From the NCBI GenBank assembly GCA_963824275.1, contig CAWGOT010000003.1:930001-994000 (forward strand): a DNA stretch of 64,000 nt. The letters run 5' to 3'. The DNA comes from JANXQG01 sp963824275 (GTDB lineage: Bacteria; Planctomycetota; Planctomycetia; Pirellulales; Thermoguttaceae). Positions 28,391-37,739 of the stretch are shown piece after piece (position 1 is the stretch's first letter; each line of letters opens with the position of its first letter). The position numbers were made by a program, and so were the translations under genes. The notes under the pieces were generated by a model. It was not told where the DNA came from, made no database searches, and saw only the letters and a list, made by a program, of their open reading frames with translations.

Positions 28391-29173
28391 TCATCGCACG
28401 TCAAGGTGCCCGTGCGTACCCCAGTTGCCAGCGGCCATCGTGGATGCCCTGTGCCATAAGAGTTGGCGCTGCTGCTTGTTGGCGGGAACGACGAAAAAAG
28501 CCCTGGCAGTGCCGCGACGATACCGGATCGCGAACACACCTGCTTGCGGGCTAAGCGCCTCGCTGAGTTGTCTCATACGAAATTCGATCTCGTGCCGATG
28601 CCCGCCGCGCGTGCGAGATAGGTGGTGATAGACCACAAGGCCCTGACCGCGTCGCAGGAATGGCGCAAGCTCCGTGAAGAAGACGTGCTTCGGTCCGCGC
28701 AGATGATGACGGTGCGTGCTCGCAGTCTCCAGGCCGTTGTCAGGATCGAAGAACACGAGTTCGCAGCCGGTTGTGGCTCGGAGCGCGCGTGCAAGCCAAT
28801 CGTCGCGATGCGCGGTGCGCTGGTTCGGTGGCAAGCCGTCGAACGTCAACACGTCCTCAAAAAACTGCGTGCCGCGTGGCAGCACGGTGTTGTCGCGAAC
28901 GCTTGCCACTTCGCGCCTGCCGTTTCGCCAAATCTCGGCCAGGACGTCGTAAAGGTCGGGATCACAAGCGCGAAAGCACTTGCAGCCATGCTGACAGTTC
29001 GGCGGTTGCGCACCCTCAAGATAGCCCACGTGTCGCCCGTCGTTTCCGCATGGTTCATTGGGAAAGAGATACCACACCACCCCCAGCGAAATTCGGGGTT
29101 TCTCGCGGCAGAGCGCTCGCAGGATGCCGTACTTGCCGAAATCGCCCACGTCCGCCACGTAACGGTCCTGCAT
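28391..29173 (-). CDS. Conserved hypothetical protein (MQDRYVADVGDFGKYG family)
   Basis: 260 residues, intact. Starts MQDRYVADVGDFGKYGILRA; other conserved-looking parts are GVVWYLFPNE, TGCELVFFDPDNGLE, HVFFTELAPFLRRGQGLVVY and GVFAIRYRRGTARAFFVV. The FFDPDNGLE motif suggests a Rossmann-like or nuclease-like active site, but I cannot name a function. I recall relatives scattered in accessory regions of bacterial genomes. Confidence 0.7.
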   Translation of the reverse strand: MQDRYVADVGDFGKYGILRALCREKPRISLGVVWYLFPNEPCGNDGRHVGYLEGAQPPNCQHGCKCFRACDPDLYDVLAEIWRNGRREVASVRDNTVLPRGTQFFEDVLTFDGLPPNQRTAHRDDWLARALRATTGCELVFFDPDNGLETASTHRHHLRGPKHVFFTELAPFLRRGQGLVVYHHLSRTRGGHRHEIEFRMRQLSEALSPQAGVFAIRYRRGTARAFFVVPANKQQRQLLWHRASTMAAGNWGTHGHLDVR

Positions 29174-29250
29174 ATTACACCCGGTTGCCTTTCATCAGCA
29201 TGGATGAGTCCAGCGAGTTCGCTGGCGACTTAGGTACGCAGGCGCAGGCA

Positions 29251-29466
29251 TCAAGCCGCCGGTGGAGGGCCATACAACTCGTTGCGGTGACTCTCAACCG
29301 TCCGTATTGCTTGGAAGATTTTCGTCAACTCAACCGCCAATCGCTGTTCTTCGTCAAGTGTGATATTTTCGACGCCTAAAAGTCGCTGAATCTCCTTTAC
29401 GCGCCCACGCAGTTTCTCAATCGCCTCGAAATTATCCTTAAGATCCCTAGCCAAAGTGTTTGCCAT
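29251..29466 (-). CDS. Small coiled-coil protein (71 aa)
   Basis: ATG at 29466 behind AGGGAGA. Almost entirely helical with heptad pattern (FEAIEKLRGRVKEIQRLL, LAVELTKIFQAIRTVESH). No known family. Co-directional with the preceding MQDRYV-family gene. Confidence 0.55.
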   Translation of the reverse strand: MANTLARDLKDNFEAIEKLRGRVKEIQRLLGVENITLDEEQRLAVELTKIFQAIRTVESHRNELYGPPPAA

Positions 29467-29786
29467 TTAATCTCCCTTGCTGATTCTCACCAACGCGCCG
29501 AGCAACAATTGATGATAAACTGGGCAATGTCAACAAATCAAGGGGGGTGTCGAGGATTCCCGACCTCGAATCTCGCGATCTGCCGGCGCTACTCGACATT
29601 TCCCTCCGTATTGCTATGCTTTCAGTAGGAAACCACAGTGTGTTTCTGAGCAGCAATGCCATTGAACCAATATATCTACACACCCAAAAGTTGCAGTTGC
29701 CTATAATGAAGCGTCGGGTCGCATCGGGGAACGCCCCGTGATTCGCACGGTTCGAGGCTAGGTCTGCGGCACGGAGGCGACGAGAC
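29467..29786. other. Intergenic region before the nuclease/kinase fusion gene
   Basis: Divergent promoter region; a CTATAATG box at about 29701 could serve the plus-strand fusion gene. No gene or clear repeat seen. Confidence 0.3.
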
Positions 29787-31996
29787 GTGATTGAGAACAC
29801 CTTTCTTCACTTGCCGGGCGTAGGGAGGCAAATGGAGCGCCGACTCTGGAGCGCTGGCTTCCGGACATGGGACGACCTGTGGAACGCCCTGCGCAACGGG
29901 AGATCCGTGCATGACGTATTGAGCAGCCATCGGCAGGGAGAGTTATTCCCGATCTTGGACGGTGCTCCGTCCGATCCGCGACCGTTCGGTGGCTGGATTG
30001 TCTCGACGAATCCCGATCGGGTCTTCGAGCAAAGGACTACCAGTACTTCCTCGGATTGTTGAAACCGAGCGATCATTGGCGGCTGCTCGGTTCGACCCTC
30101 CATGAAGCGCTCTACCTGGACATTGAGACGACGGGCCTCTCCATCGACCTGCACTATATCACGGTTGTCGGCGCGCTCTACGGCGGAAAGTTCTATCAAT
30201 GGACGTGGCCGGAGGCTCTGGACGAACTGTCGTCGCTCATTCAGGCAGCACCGCTGGTAGTTACCTTCAACGGGCAGCGATTTGACCTGCCCTTCTTGAA
30301 GGCCAAATCACCTATTCTTCCTTCGCCGAGGGCGCATGTCGATCTACTCTACATTGCCAGGGCGGCGGGCCTGCCAGGCGGCCAGAAGGTGGCTGAACGA
30401 GAGTTGGGCCTCGTTCGGGATGACGACGTCCGCGCAATCGACGGCGCTGAAGCCGTTGCATGCTGGTGCAGCGCTCTGTATGGTGATCGGCTAAGGTACA
30501 CCCAGTTGCTTCGCTACAACCGAACCGACGTTGAAATGATGCCAAAAATCGCCGCGCGCCTCTGTGAGAGGCTTCGCCGTTTTGCGGAAAGTATGCCACC
30601 GGGTGAAATGCCGCCTTACGACTCGGCCGTACGTGGCGCGCGACCTCCGGGGTCTTTTGCGGCTCTGCAAATGGCGTGGCTGGAGCGCCGGCCGAGTTTT
30701 CGCTTATTAGAGCCCAAGTTGAAAGCTCGTCTTGGCCGCCAGCCGATCATCGTCGGCGTCGATCTCAGAGCGAAAGCCAAGAATCCGACAGGATGGGCAG
30801 TCTGCGAGGGATCGCGTGCCGAGACGCGCGTGTTCTACGATGACGCGCAGATCCTTGAAGCCACGCTGGCAGCCAAACCCGACCTCGTCTCCATTGATGC
30901 GCCGCTTTTCCTTCCGAGAGGCCGTGAATCGGTATCGGATGATAGTCCATGCCGCAAGCGAGGTGGGATCGTGCGCGACGCCGAACGCATCCTCTGGTCC
31001 CGCGGAATTCGTGTCTATCCCGCCTTGATCCGTCAGATGCAAGGCCTGACCCAGCGGGGCATCGAACTGACTCGGGAACTCGAGTCCAGGGCGATTCAGG
31101 TCATTGAATCTTATCCCGGTGCGGCTCAGAATATCCTGAACATTCCGCGGAAAGGGCTTGATGAGGAGCTCTTGCGGCGAGGTCTCGTTCAATTTGGCTA
31201 TCAGATCCAAGGAGGGAAGACGCACGACGAACTCGACGCTATTACCTCGGCGTTGGTAGGACACTTTTACTTGGCCGATGATTACGAAGCCATCGGGGCT
31301 GACGACGAAGGGTATATGATAATACCCCGATCGACCATCGCATGGCCCAACGGTACCTCCGCGAGCGGCGGACGCAGGCGAACGGCGTTCTTGGTCGGAC
31401 TGCCTGGGGCAGGCAAAACGACATTATCAAAAGCATTAGCGCAACGGCTCGGATGGCGGTGTTTTGTGCTTGGTGATGCGCTTCGCGAACGTGCCGCACA
31501 CGATCCCCAGTTGAAGGCGTCCCTGGCATACGGAGATTTGGCGCCGGAGCCACTGGTTAGGGAACTCGTGTCCGAAGCTGCCGCAGGCGGTACGGAACCG
31601 GGTCTCTTGATCGATGGGTTTCCGCGCCATCTCGAACAACTTCCGCTAGCGGAAGAACTCTTCTCCAACTGGAGCGTCATTTACCTTGACCTACCGGCTC
31701 GTGTTGCCGTCTTGCGGCTCAAGAACCGTCTCGTGTGCGGCTCGTGCGGTTCTGTTAAGCCGTCCGACTCCGACCCCCGCACCGCATGCCGGACATGTGG
31801 CGCGGCAGATTGGCAAACTCGCATTGAGGACGATGAAATCGCGATCGTTCGGCGCATGAACGAATCCGAGCGCTATCTGGGGCGACTACTTGGCGCCTTG
31901 AGTCGGCCGCGGCTCATTCGGGTGGATGCCCAACAGCCCGCCGACAGGGTTGCTGACTGTGCTGTCCGCGGACTGATGCTTACGCGACGTACCTAG
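29787..31996 (+). CDS. Fusion: HhH + DEDD exonuclease + DUF429 nuclease + adenylate-kinase-like domain (one frameshift)
   Basis: About 736 residues after joining frames near 30027. Order: helix-hairpin-helix-like FLHLPGVGRQMERRLWSAGF (about 6-40); RNase H-like DEDD exonuclease of YprB type (about 105-280) with LYLDIETTGL, VVTFNGQRFDLPFL and YNRTDVEMM; DUF429 domain (about 315-510) with VGVDLRAKAKNPTGWAV, LVSIDAPLFLP, VIESYPGA and HDELDAITSALVGH; NMP kinase (about 535-730) with GLPGAGKTT, LIDGFPRH and a zinc LID (CGSCGS, CRTCGA). No shift is needed between the last three domains. It faces the AAA/PurZ-like pair, 50 bp from the AAA stop. Confidence 0.85.
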
Positions 31997-32046
31997 AGCG
32001 AGCGATAATAGCGTCGTTTTCGCGCGACCCCGAGGCTGCCACGAAG

Positions 32047-34353
32047 TCATTGACACCGGATTTCCTTCTCGTCCTGCTTAAACTCGGCAAGCGCCGCGCT
32101 TGCCTTTCGCAGCACAATCTGATTGTCGCACCAATTCCTGACCAAATCCTCCAGTCGCTCTGCGGAGGTTTTTTCAAGGCCCGCCCGAAGGTTCTCGTTG
32201 GGCTCGTCAAAGTGGCGAATCGCGTCAAGCAGCGATTGCATCTCGCCGTAGGTGAAGAGCGCGAGCGCATCTTTGACTGGCTTTGAGGCCGTAAGTCTCT
32301 GAAACAACTGGCGGGCCTTCTTGCGGTCCTCCGGCGTTTCATCCTCTCGGAACCAATGATCGACCCCAAGCCCCCTGAGCTTCTCATTATAGCCTGGCGG
32401 CCCCATCCGGATCAACAGATCAAATCTGCCCGAGCGCTTGATCGCCGGATCGAAGTCTCGCTGGTGGTTCGTAGCCATGAAGAAGATAGCCTTGGCCTGC
32501 TTCCTGAGTCTGAGCAGCTTCGGTAACATGCTGGTGGTCAAGAAGATCTGGGCGCTTTCCGCCTTCTTTGGCGACTCGGAGGCGGTCACGTCCTCGCGAC
32601 TTTGCACAAGCGCGTCCATCTCGTCGAACAGTATAACCACGCCGAACAAATCCATGAGATCATCGAACACCTCGTTGACGCGGTCGTAGATGCCCGACAG
32701 GCCACGTTTTAGGAAGTCTGATGGCGAAAGCTCCACGAACGGCCAGCCGAGCTTCCTGGCCACGGCCTCCGCCAACGAGGTCTTCGACGTACCAGGCGGT
32801 CCGAAAAGCAGAGCCGATCTGCGTTTACCGAGCCGAAAGCCGGGACCAATGTACTCTTCCTCAGTGGCTTCGGACCTCTCGTGATGTCTCCTTACGGCCT
32901 CTTCGGCCGGCTTCAAGATCTCCACTTCAAGCATGCCCTTGACGGTGCTTCTCCGTCCCGCCTGCCCTGGCAAGTCGCAGTCGAGGTACTTGTCCCAGTC
33001 CTCGTGGCTGGGCGGGAAGGACCGTACGCGATCCTGGTAGTTCGTCAATACGATTTCCCGAACCTGCAGGGAAATAGCGTTGCCGAGGCGCCACAGGAAC
33101 ATATGTGCCACGCCCGTGGGCCACGACTCGGGTTGGCCCGTCTGCAAGGTCGGGATATCCGCCCCGGAATTCCAGCCGCGGAACTCCCCGGTCGCCCCGC
33201 TCCACCGAAGGCGGTTCCCGTCGAGCCACTTGATCGCGTTCTCGATCCTGCCGATTATGGCTACGTCACGAACTACTTCCGGAAACTCGTGCAGGATCGC
33301 TTCCAGGACCTCGAAGTGCCAGCAGTGGTTGGCCCCGGCACGCGGGTAGTGGAACAGGGGAAAGTACTTTTCCCAAATCCCGGCGTCGTTCTGTCGATCG
33401 AGAAAACCGTTCACGGCCGATTTGAGCTCGGTACGAGTAGGGAAATCGCCGGCAAGTGAAGTTTCGGTGCTCGCCTCTCCCGAAAGCACGCGCCCAACCC
33501 CGGCACACGACTTTGATATTCGCCTTAACAACCGGCACACGCACGCGGCCATCGCCAAGGCGACCGGGTCCATCCGCGCCTGATCATTGGCGGACGCGAG
33601 GGACACTTGGCGGCTGAATTCCCGAGCTGCCCAGCGAACCACGCCCAACGACGCCTGCTCGTTCAGTTCGATCCTCATGAGGGAAACTGCATCCAACAGC
33701 CAATACCCGATCGCGGATGTCGGGGGATAGCCCTGTACGCTCAGACTCGCCGGCATACTCTCCGCAATCAGCGCCGCAATCTCCGGCAGGTTGAGGTTGT
33801 TGAACTTCCGGTACTTATCCTGAATTACCGCGTCGGTTTTCGGCTCAATATCCTTCCAATCTCGCCTTAGCGTCTGCAAATCGCGTGGGTCGAGCAGTCG
33901 CGCACGCACTAGTATCCCGGCCGCGCGAAGCACAAGCGAGGTGGTAAACGCGTTATTAGCGTCGAGTCCCGCCGTATTCCATTTCGAGCACAGCATCCGG
34001 CGCATGGCGTCGCCCAGAAAAGCCGAGATGTCGGAAATTGGAAATCCGACTTCCATCCTCTCGGTTATCTGAGCAGGAGAAAGTAATGGCCTCAGCGCTT
34101 TCGGAATTTCATCAGTGGTCCGCGGGTGATAGAAGTCCCTGACCTTGCCAGTAAGCCCAAGCGCCATGAAGGCTGTGCATGTGGGCGTGATATTGGGATC
34201 GGCATCGACAGGCGGAGCCGTCGGACAGCGAAAGAAGGTTGTCTTATCGAGGGGGTTGAGAAATGGCCGATAGTCCTCGACCATGGTACGGTTCATCTCT
34301 TCCGCTTTGCGGCGCAGTTCCCGCAACCGTTGCAGCAGTGCTTCGTCAGGCAT
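32047..34353 (-). CDS. AAA+ ATPase with large helical N-terminal domain
   Basis: 768 residues, intact. ATG 34353 lies inside the end of the PurZ-like gene (8-bp overlap). The N-terminal part of about 480 residues is helical with repeated Trp/Gly-rich turns (FLDRQNDAGIWEKYFPLF, RWSGATGEFRGWNSGADI, SWPTGVAHMFLWRLGNAI) that recall alpha-toroid folds. The AAA core follows: Walker A LFGPPGTSKTSLAEAVA, Walker B VVILFDEMDAL, sensor 1 IFFMATNH and arginine fingers near RSGRFD, as in FtsH/SpoVK-type remodelling ATPases. Coupling to a nucleotide-metabolism enzyme suggests a two-component machine. Confidence 0.85.
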   Translation of the reverse strand: MPDEALLQRLRELRRKAEEMNRTMVEDYRPFLNPLDKTTFFRCPTAPPVDADPNITPTCTAFMALGLTGKVRDFYHPRTTDEIPKALRPLLSPAQITERMEVGFPISDISAFLGDAMRRMLCSKWNTAGLDANNAFTTSLVLRAAGILVRARLLDPRDLQTLRRDWKDIEPKTDAVIQDKYRKFNNLNLPEIAALIAESMPASLSVQGYPPTSAIGYWLLDAVSLMRIELNEQASLGVVRWAAREFSRQVSLASANDQARMDPVALAMAACVCRLLRRISKSCAGVGRVLSGEASTETSLAGDFPTRTELKSAVNGFLDRQNDAGIWEKYFPLFHYPRAGANHCWHFEVLEAILHEFPEVVRDVAIIGRIENAIKWLDGNRLRWSGATGEFRGWNSGADIPTLQTGQPESWPTGVAHMFLWRLGNAISLQVREIVLTNYQDRVRSFPPSHEDWDKYLDCDLPGQAGRRSTVKGMLEVEILKPAEEAVRRHHERSEATEEEYIGPGFRLGKRRSALLFGPPGTSKTSLAEAVARKLGWPFVELSPSDFLKRGLSGIYDRVNEVFDDLMDLFGVVILFDEMDALVQSREDVTASESPKKAESAQIFLTTSMLPKLLRLRKQAKAIFFMATNHQRDFDPAIKRSGRFDLLIRMGPPGYNEKLRGLGVDHWFREDETPEDRKKARQLFQRLTASKPVKDALALFTYGEMQSLLDAIRHFDEPNENLRAGLEKTSAERLEDLVRNWCDNQIVLRKASAALAEFKQDEKEIRCQ

Positions 34354-35404
34354 GGCACAAACTCGACAGAGAAGGGGCTTCCACTTGGATCGCATCGAAC
34401 GTCTCGAAGCCGGTGCCGAGCCAACGTAGCGGAACGTCCAACTGCTGCTGCAACTCGTCAAGAAACGCTCTCACGTCCGGCGTCAGGTTCTCGACGTTCG
34501 TTGCGCCACGATTCGCATGATTGAGGCGATCCAGTCCCATGACGCCCAGCGCCGTAGGACGATTGTAGAGGCACGCCATTTTCACGAGCTCCCAGTCAAA
34601 GCGTCCAACTCGGCGGATGCGATGCGTGACTGAAGTGCGCTCGGCAAATACGTTGGGGGCCCGGGAGATTCGTTGAATTTCTTCCCAGGAGATTTCATGG
34701 GCCAAGGGACCGCTCGGCCCGCCTACCCGAATCGGAAACGTGCGTATCACCAGTACGATCTCGTCGACCTGGGTGGGAGACATTCCCGTTTCCATGACAA
34801 ACGCGGCAGCGGTTGTATCGCGCGAAGTAACGTGGGGGAAAAATGGGCCGTGAAGCAGGGAGAGCCCGAAGCCTTGCGTCCCTTCAACAATGACTTGGCC
34901 CCCGTGGTCAACATGGTTATGCAGGAGGGGTGCCACGGACTTGACCGTTACTCGTTCGCGAAGCATCTGCGATTCGCCAACGAGGCGAACGTCGCTCCGC
35001 CGAAGCATCCGGCGGCTGAGAGCCGAACCTGTTCCAGAAGCGGTGCTGCCAATGGATTCGACAAGTTTCTGTTCAGCGGCGATGTCCGAGGCCAGCACGA
35101 GAACGGCGCACGGATCGATGACGACTCGGTCTCGTGGAAGGCCACACAGGTCGAGTTCCTTCAAGACGATCTCTTCGCTGACAGCGCAACCGGCCGAGAC
35201 AAAGAGCATCGCATTCGGATGCCCCGCGGCGGCCGGAAGCTGTTGGAGGACTACCTCCTTCCCGCGAATGCTCGTAGTGTGCCCGGAGTTGGGGCCACCG
35301 CACCGAACAACCCATGGCTCTTTCGCTAGAGCGGCAGTGAGCGCCACTACCTTTCCCTTGCCCTCGGACCCAAACTGGCCGCCTACGACTACTGTGCAAG
35401 GCAT
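34346..35404 (-). CDS. PurZ-like adenylosuccinate synthetase homologue
   Basis: 352 residues, intact, compared with about 430 for bacterial PurA; archaeal PurA and phage PurZ are about 340-370. The P-loop reads VVVGGQFGSEGKGK: Ser stands where PurA has its catalytic Asp (GDEGKG). From memory, PurZ enzymes (dGMP + Asp to 2-aminoadenylosuccinate) share QFGSxGKG. Other synthetase motifs are kept: GGPNSGHT, VEGTQGFGLSLLHG, HVTSRDTTAAAF, RIRRVGRFD and GLDRLNHANRG. No phage genes are nearby. Substrate is inferred; an archaeal-type PurA that lost the Asp is the alternative. Confidence 0.8.
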   Translation of the reverse strand: MPCTVVVGGQFGSEGKGKVVALTAALAKEPWVVRCGGPNSGHTTSIRGKEVVLQQLPAAAGHPNAMLFVSAGCAVSEEIVLKELDLCGLPRDRVVIDPCAVLVLASDIAAEQKLVESIGSTASGTGSALSRRMLRRSDVRLVGESQMLRERVTVKSVAPLLHNHVDHGGQVIVEGTQGFGLSLLHGPFFPHVTSRDTTAAAFVMETGMSPTQVDEIVLVIRTFPIRVGGPSGPLAHEISWEEIQRISRAPNVFAERTSVTHRIRRVGRFDWELVKMACLYNRPTALGVMGLDRLNHANRGATNVENLTPDVRAFLDELQQQLDVPLRWLGTGFETFDAIQVEAPSLSSLCHA

Positions 35405-35784
35405 ATCATCAACCTATTGAGCGAGTCTGGGAAAACCGGTAACGAACGCTAACCTACTTATAATAGCTTTCCGGAGGCTTCTTGACCACACCGCCTGACT
35501 CCCTGCCCATGAGCTGCGCAAGGCCGCATTGAAAAACACCTGTGCGATCTAAATCCGACGCCCGTGCCGACGGAAATGGAACGAGCAGCACCCTTCGCTA
35601 ATATATAATTGAAGCACTCAAAGGTCGTAAACATGCAAGTTTCGCCGCGTTTTCTGCACGCCGTACCCACCCTGTGGCTAGTCAGAACCCTTCTCGCGGT
35701 GGGAACAAACGGCCAACCACCGCGAAAACCAGATTTTCTGTCCCAAAGTGTTCGCTTCAGGGCTTCAGCGTACAGGATTTAGGT
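35405..35784. other. Divergent promoter region between PurZ-like and sigma-factor genes
   Basis: Contains TATATAAT near 35602-35609 on the plus strand, a plausible -10 for the sigma-factor transcript. No further gene is supported. Confidence 0.35.
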
Positions 35785-37578
35785 ATGAGCGACGAAGGAA
35801 TCCGCGACTGGGAGTTGCTGGACCAATATACCCAAAAGGGGTCGCAGGAGGCGTTCGCGCAGATCGTAGAGCGATATGTCGACCTGGTCTATACCACCTG
35901 TTTCCGAGACCTGCGAGACCACCACCTCGCCGAGGATTCGACCCAGGCCGTGTTCCTGGTCCTGGCCCAAAAGGCCCGCTCCCTGCGCCGCGAGGTCGTC
36001 CTAGCCGGATGGCTCTTCCAAACGGCCCGGCTCGTGGTGCGGAATGCAAGAAAACAGGAGGCCCGTCGCAAAATTCGCGAGCGCAAGGCGGCAGAAATGA
36101 TCCAACCGACTTCACCAACCGCACTGGCCTGGGAGGGCATGTCGCCCTTGCTGAGCGACGGCCTGGAAAGGCTGAACGAGAAAGACCGCGACGCCATCCT
36201 GCTGCACTACTACCAGCGGAAGACGCTGGCCGAAGTCGGCGGCTCGATGGGCGTCAGCGAGGATGCCGCACGAATGCGGGTCTCCCGCGCCGTCGAGAAG
36301 CTGCGGTCCTTCTTCCGCCGCAAGGGCCAGACGATGGCCCTCGGCGCGGTGGCTACGCTGCTGATGGCCAACGCCGTGCAGGCCGCCCCGCCGGCCTGCG
36401 GCCCGGCGGTCGTCGCCGCCGTTTGCGGAACGGCGGGCAAGGCGGCCCTGGCCGGCGGCGCCGCGGCCGCATTGGCCCGCGCAACCATGCACGCCTTGTG
36501 GATGGCCAAGCTGAAAACGGCAGCCGCGGTGGCGGCCGTGACGCTGCTAGTTCCCACTGCCGGGCTGGCAACGTACCATGCCGTCGCCGCGCAGAGGGAA
36601 CACGACCGCCGCACGCTGGCCGCCAACGCGCCTGCCAATGACGAGATACTGCCAGCGCCAGCGCCGGCACCGGCCGCACCTCCCGCGGCCGGCCAGCCGG
36701 CGCCCGTGCGGCCCTCGGGCCCGGCGCCGCAGCATCCGGCCGGCCAAAGCCGCAGCCCGTTGCCGCCAAGCCGGATGTGCCGGCCGACCTGCTCCGCTTC
36801 CGCATCGAGGGCGGCCTGCTGGCGGTTTACGGCCCTGCGACAGCGGCCGACGGCAAGCCGGTGCGCATGGCGCTGCGAGGTCTCCCGGGGGAGACAACCC
36901 TCACGCGCACGCCGACGAGCCTTGAGGTCGAAAACAACCGCACCGCAGCGGGCGGCGAGATTCGCACCCGGATCATGTACCAGCCGGGGACGGCCATGCA
37001 GATCCAGCGCACGATCAAGCCCCGCAGCGGCAAGGAATATGCCGTCATCCTGCAACAGGGCCGTGCCGGCGAGACGGCGGCGAAGGCCGGGCAGGGCCAG
37101 ACGACTTTGCGGGTCACCGCCGACGGCGGCGAGAACTGGAATTCGTGGACCGCCGAGACTTTTCCGCGATTCGTGGAGAATTATCCGCTGGCCTTTTTCG
37201 CCCACCTGGCCCCCGTGCTCCGCGATTTTTACGCGCGGAACCTGTGCGTGGTCCCCGCGGCCGTGGCACGCAAGGCCCTGATCGAAGCCAAGGCCCCCGC
37301 GCAGCGCCCGACGTTGGCGGAAGTGCTCAGCCATGACGATGCGGGCAGTGCCGCGGTGGTCTGGTCGCGGGAAACCGAAATGCTCAATCGCGACGCCGGG
37401 TTCCTGGTCGATTGCCTCGATTCCGACGACCTGGACGTCCGCGTCGCGGCGCGTCGAGCGCTTGAATGAAGTGACGGGCAAGGCGGTGTCGTTCAACGTC
37501 AGCGGCCCGCCCGAAAAACGAAAAGCCGCAGTCGGCGTGCTCCGCCGCGGAATCGGCGGAGCGAAAGATGGACTGTAG
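35785..37578 (+). CDS. ECF sigma factor with membrane-anchored C-terminal extension (two frameshifts)
   Basis: Sigma region 2 (about residues 18-90: EAFAQIVERYVDLVYTTCFR, HHLAEDSTQAVFLVLAQKA) and region 4 (about 125-180: LNEKDRDAILLHYYQRKTL, MGVSEDAARMRVSRAVEKL). A Gly/Ala-rich stretch and a membrane helix (AAAVAAVTLLVPTAGLATYH, about 250-270) lead to a Pro-rich linker and an extracytoplasmic domain (LLRFRIEGGLLAVYG onward). Frames are joined at about 36742 and about 37455. Sigma factors of this build are typical of planctomycetes. How the tethered sigma domain is freed is not visible; no anti-sigma gene is adjacent. Confidence 0.8.
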
Positions 37579-37695
37579 GGTGGGACCAGATCGCGTAGCG
37601 AGCGCCGGCCCACCATGATCGAGAATGATGGCCTGTCGGTGGGCCTGCGCTCGCCGACCCGCTACGCGGGTACCCCGGATCTGGTCCCACCCTAC
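37575..37695. repeat. Inverted repeat of the GTAGGGTGGGACCAGATC family
   Basis: Arms GTAGGGTGGGACCAGATC (37575) and GATCTGGTCCCACCCTAC (ending 37695). The left arm includes the stop codon of the sigma-factor gene. A partial copy lies at 45800-45842. Confidence 0.8.
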
Positions 37696-37739
37696 AACTA
37701 CAACGTTAGAAGCACCCTTGTTGATCTGAGGAGATTATC

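Noticed and set aside
34346..35404. Prophage carrying a Z-genome pathway
   Set aside because: No capsid, terminase, portal, integrase, DatZ-, MazZ- or PolZ-like gene is seen within 30 kb, so the PurZ-like gene is not part of a recognisable phage.
29787..35404. RADAR defence system
   Set aside because: RADAR needs an RdrB-type adenosine deaminase; no deaminase motif is present and the ATPase architecture differs. Only the general logic is similar.
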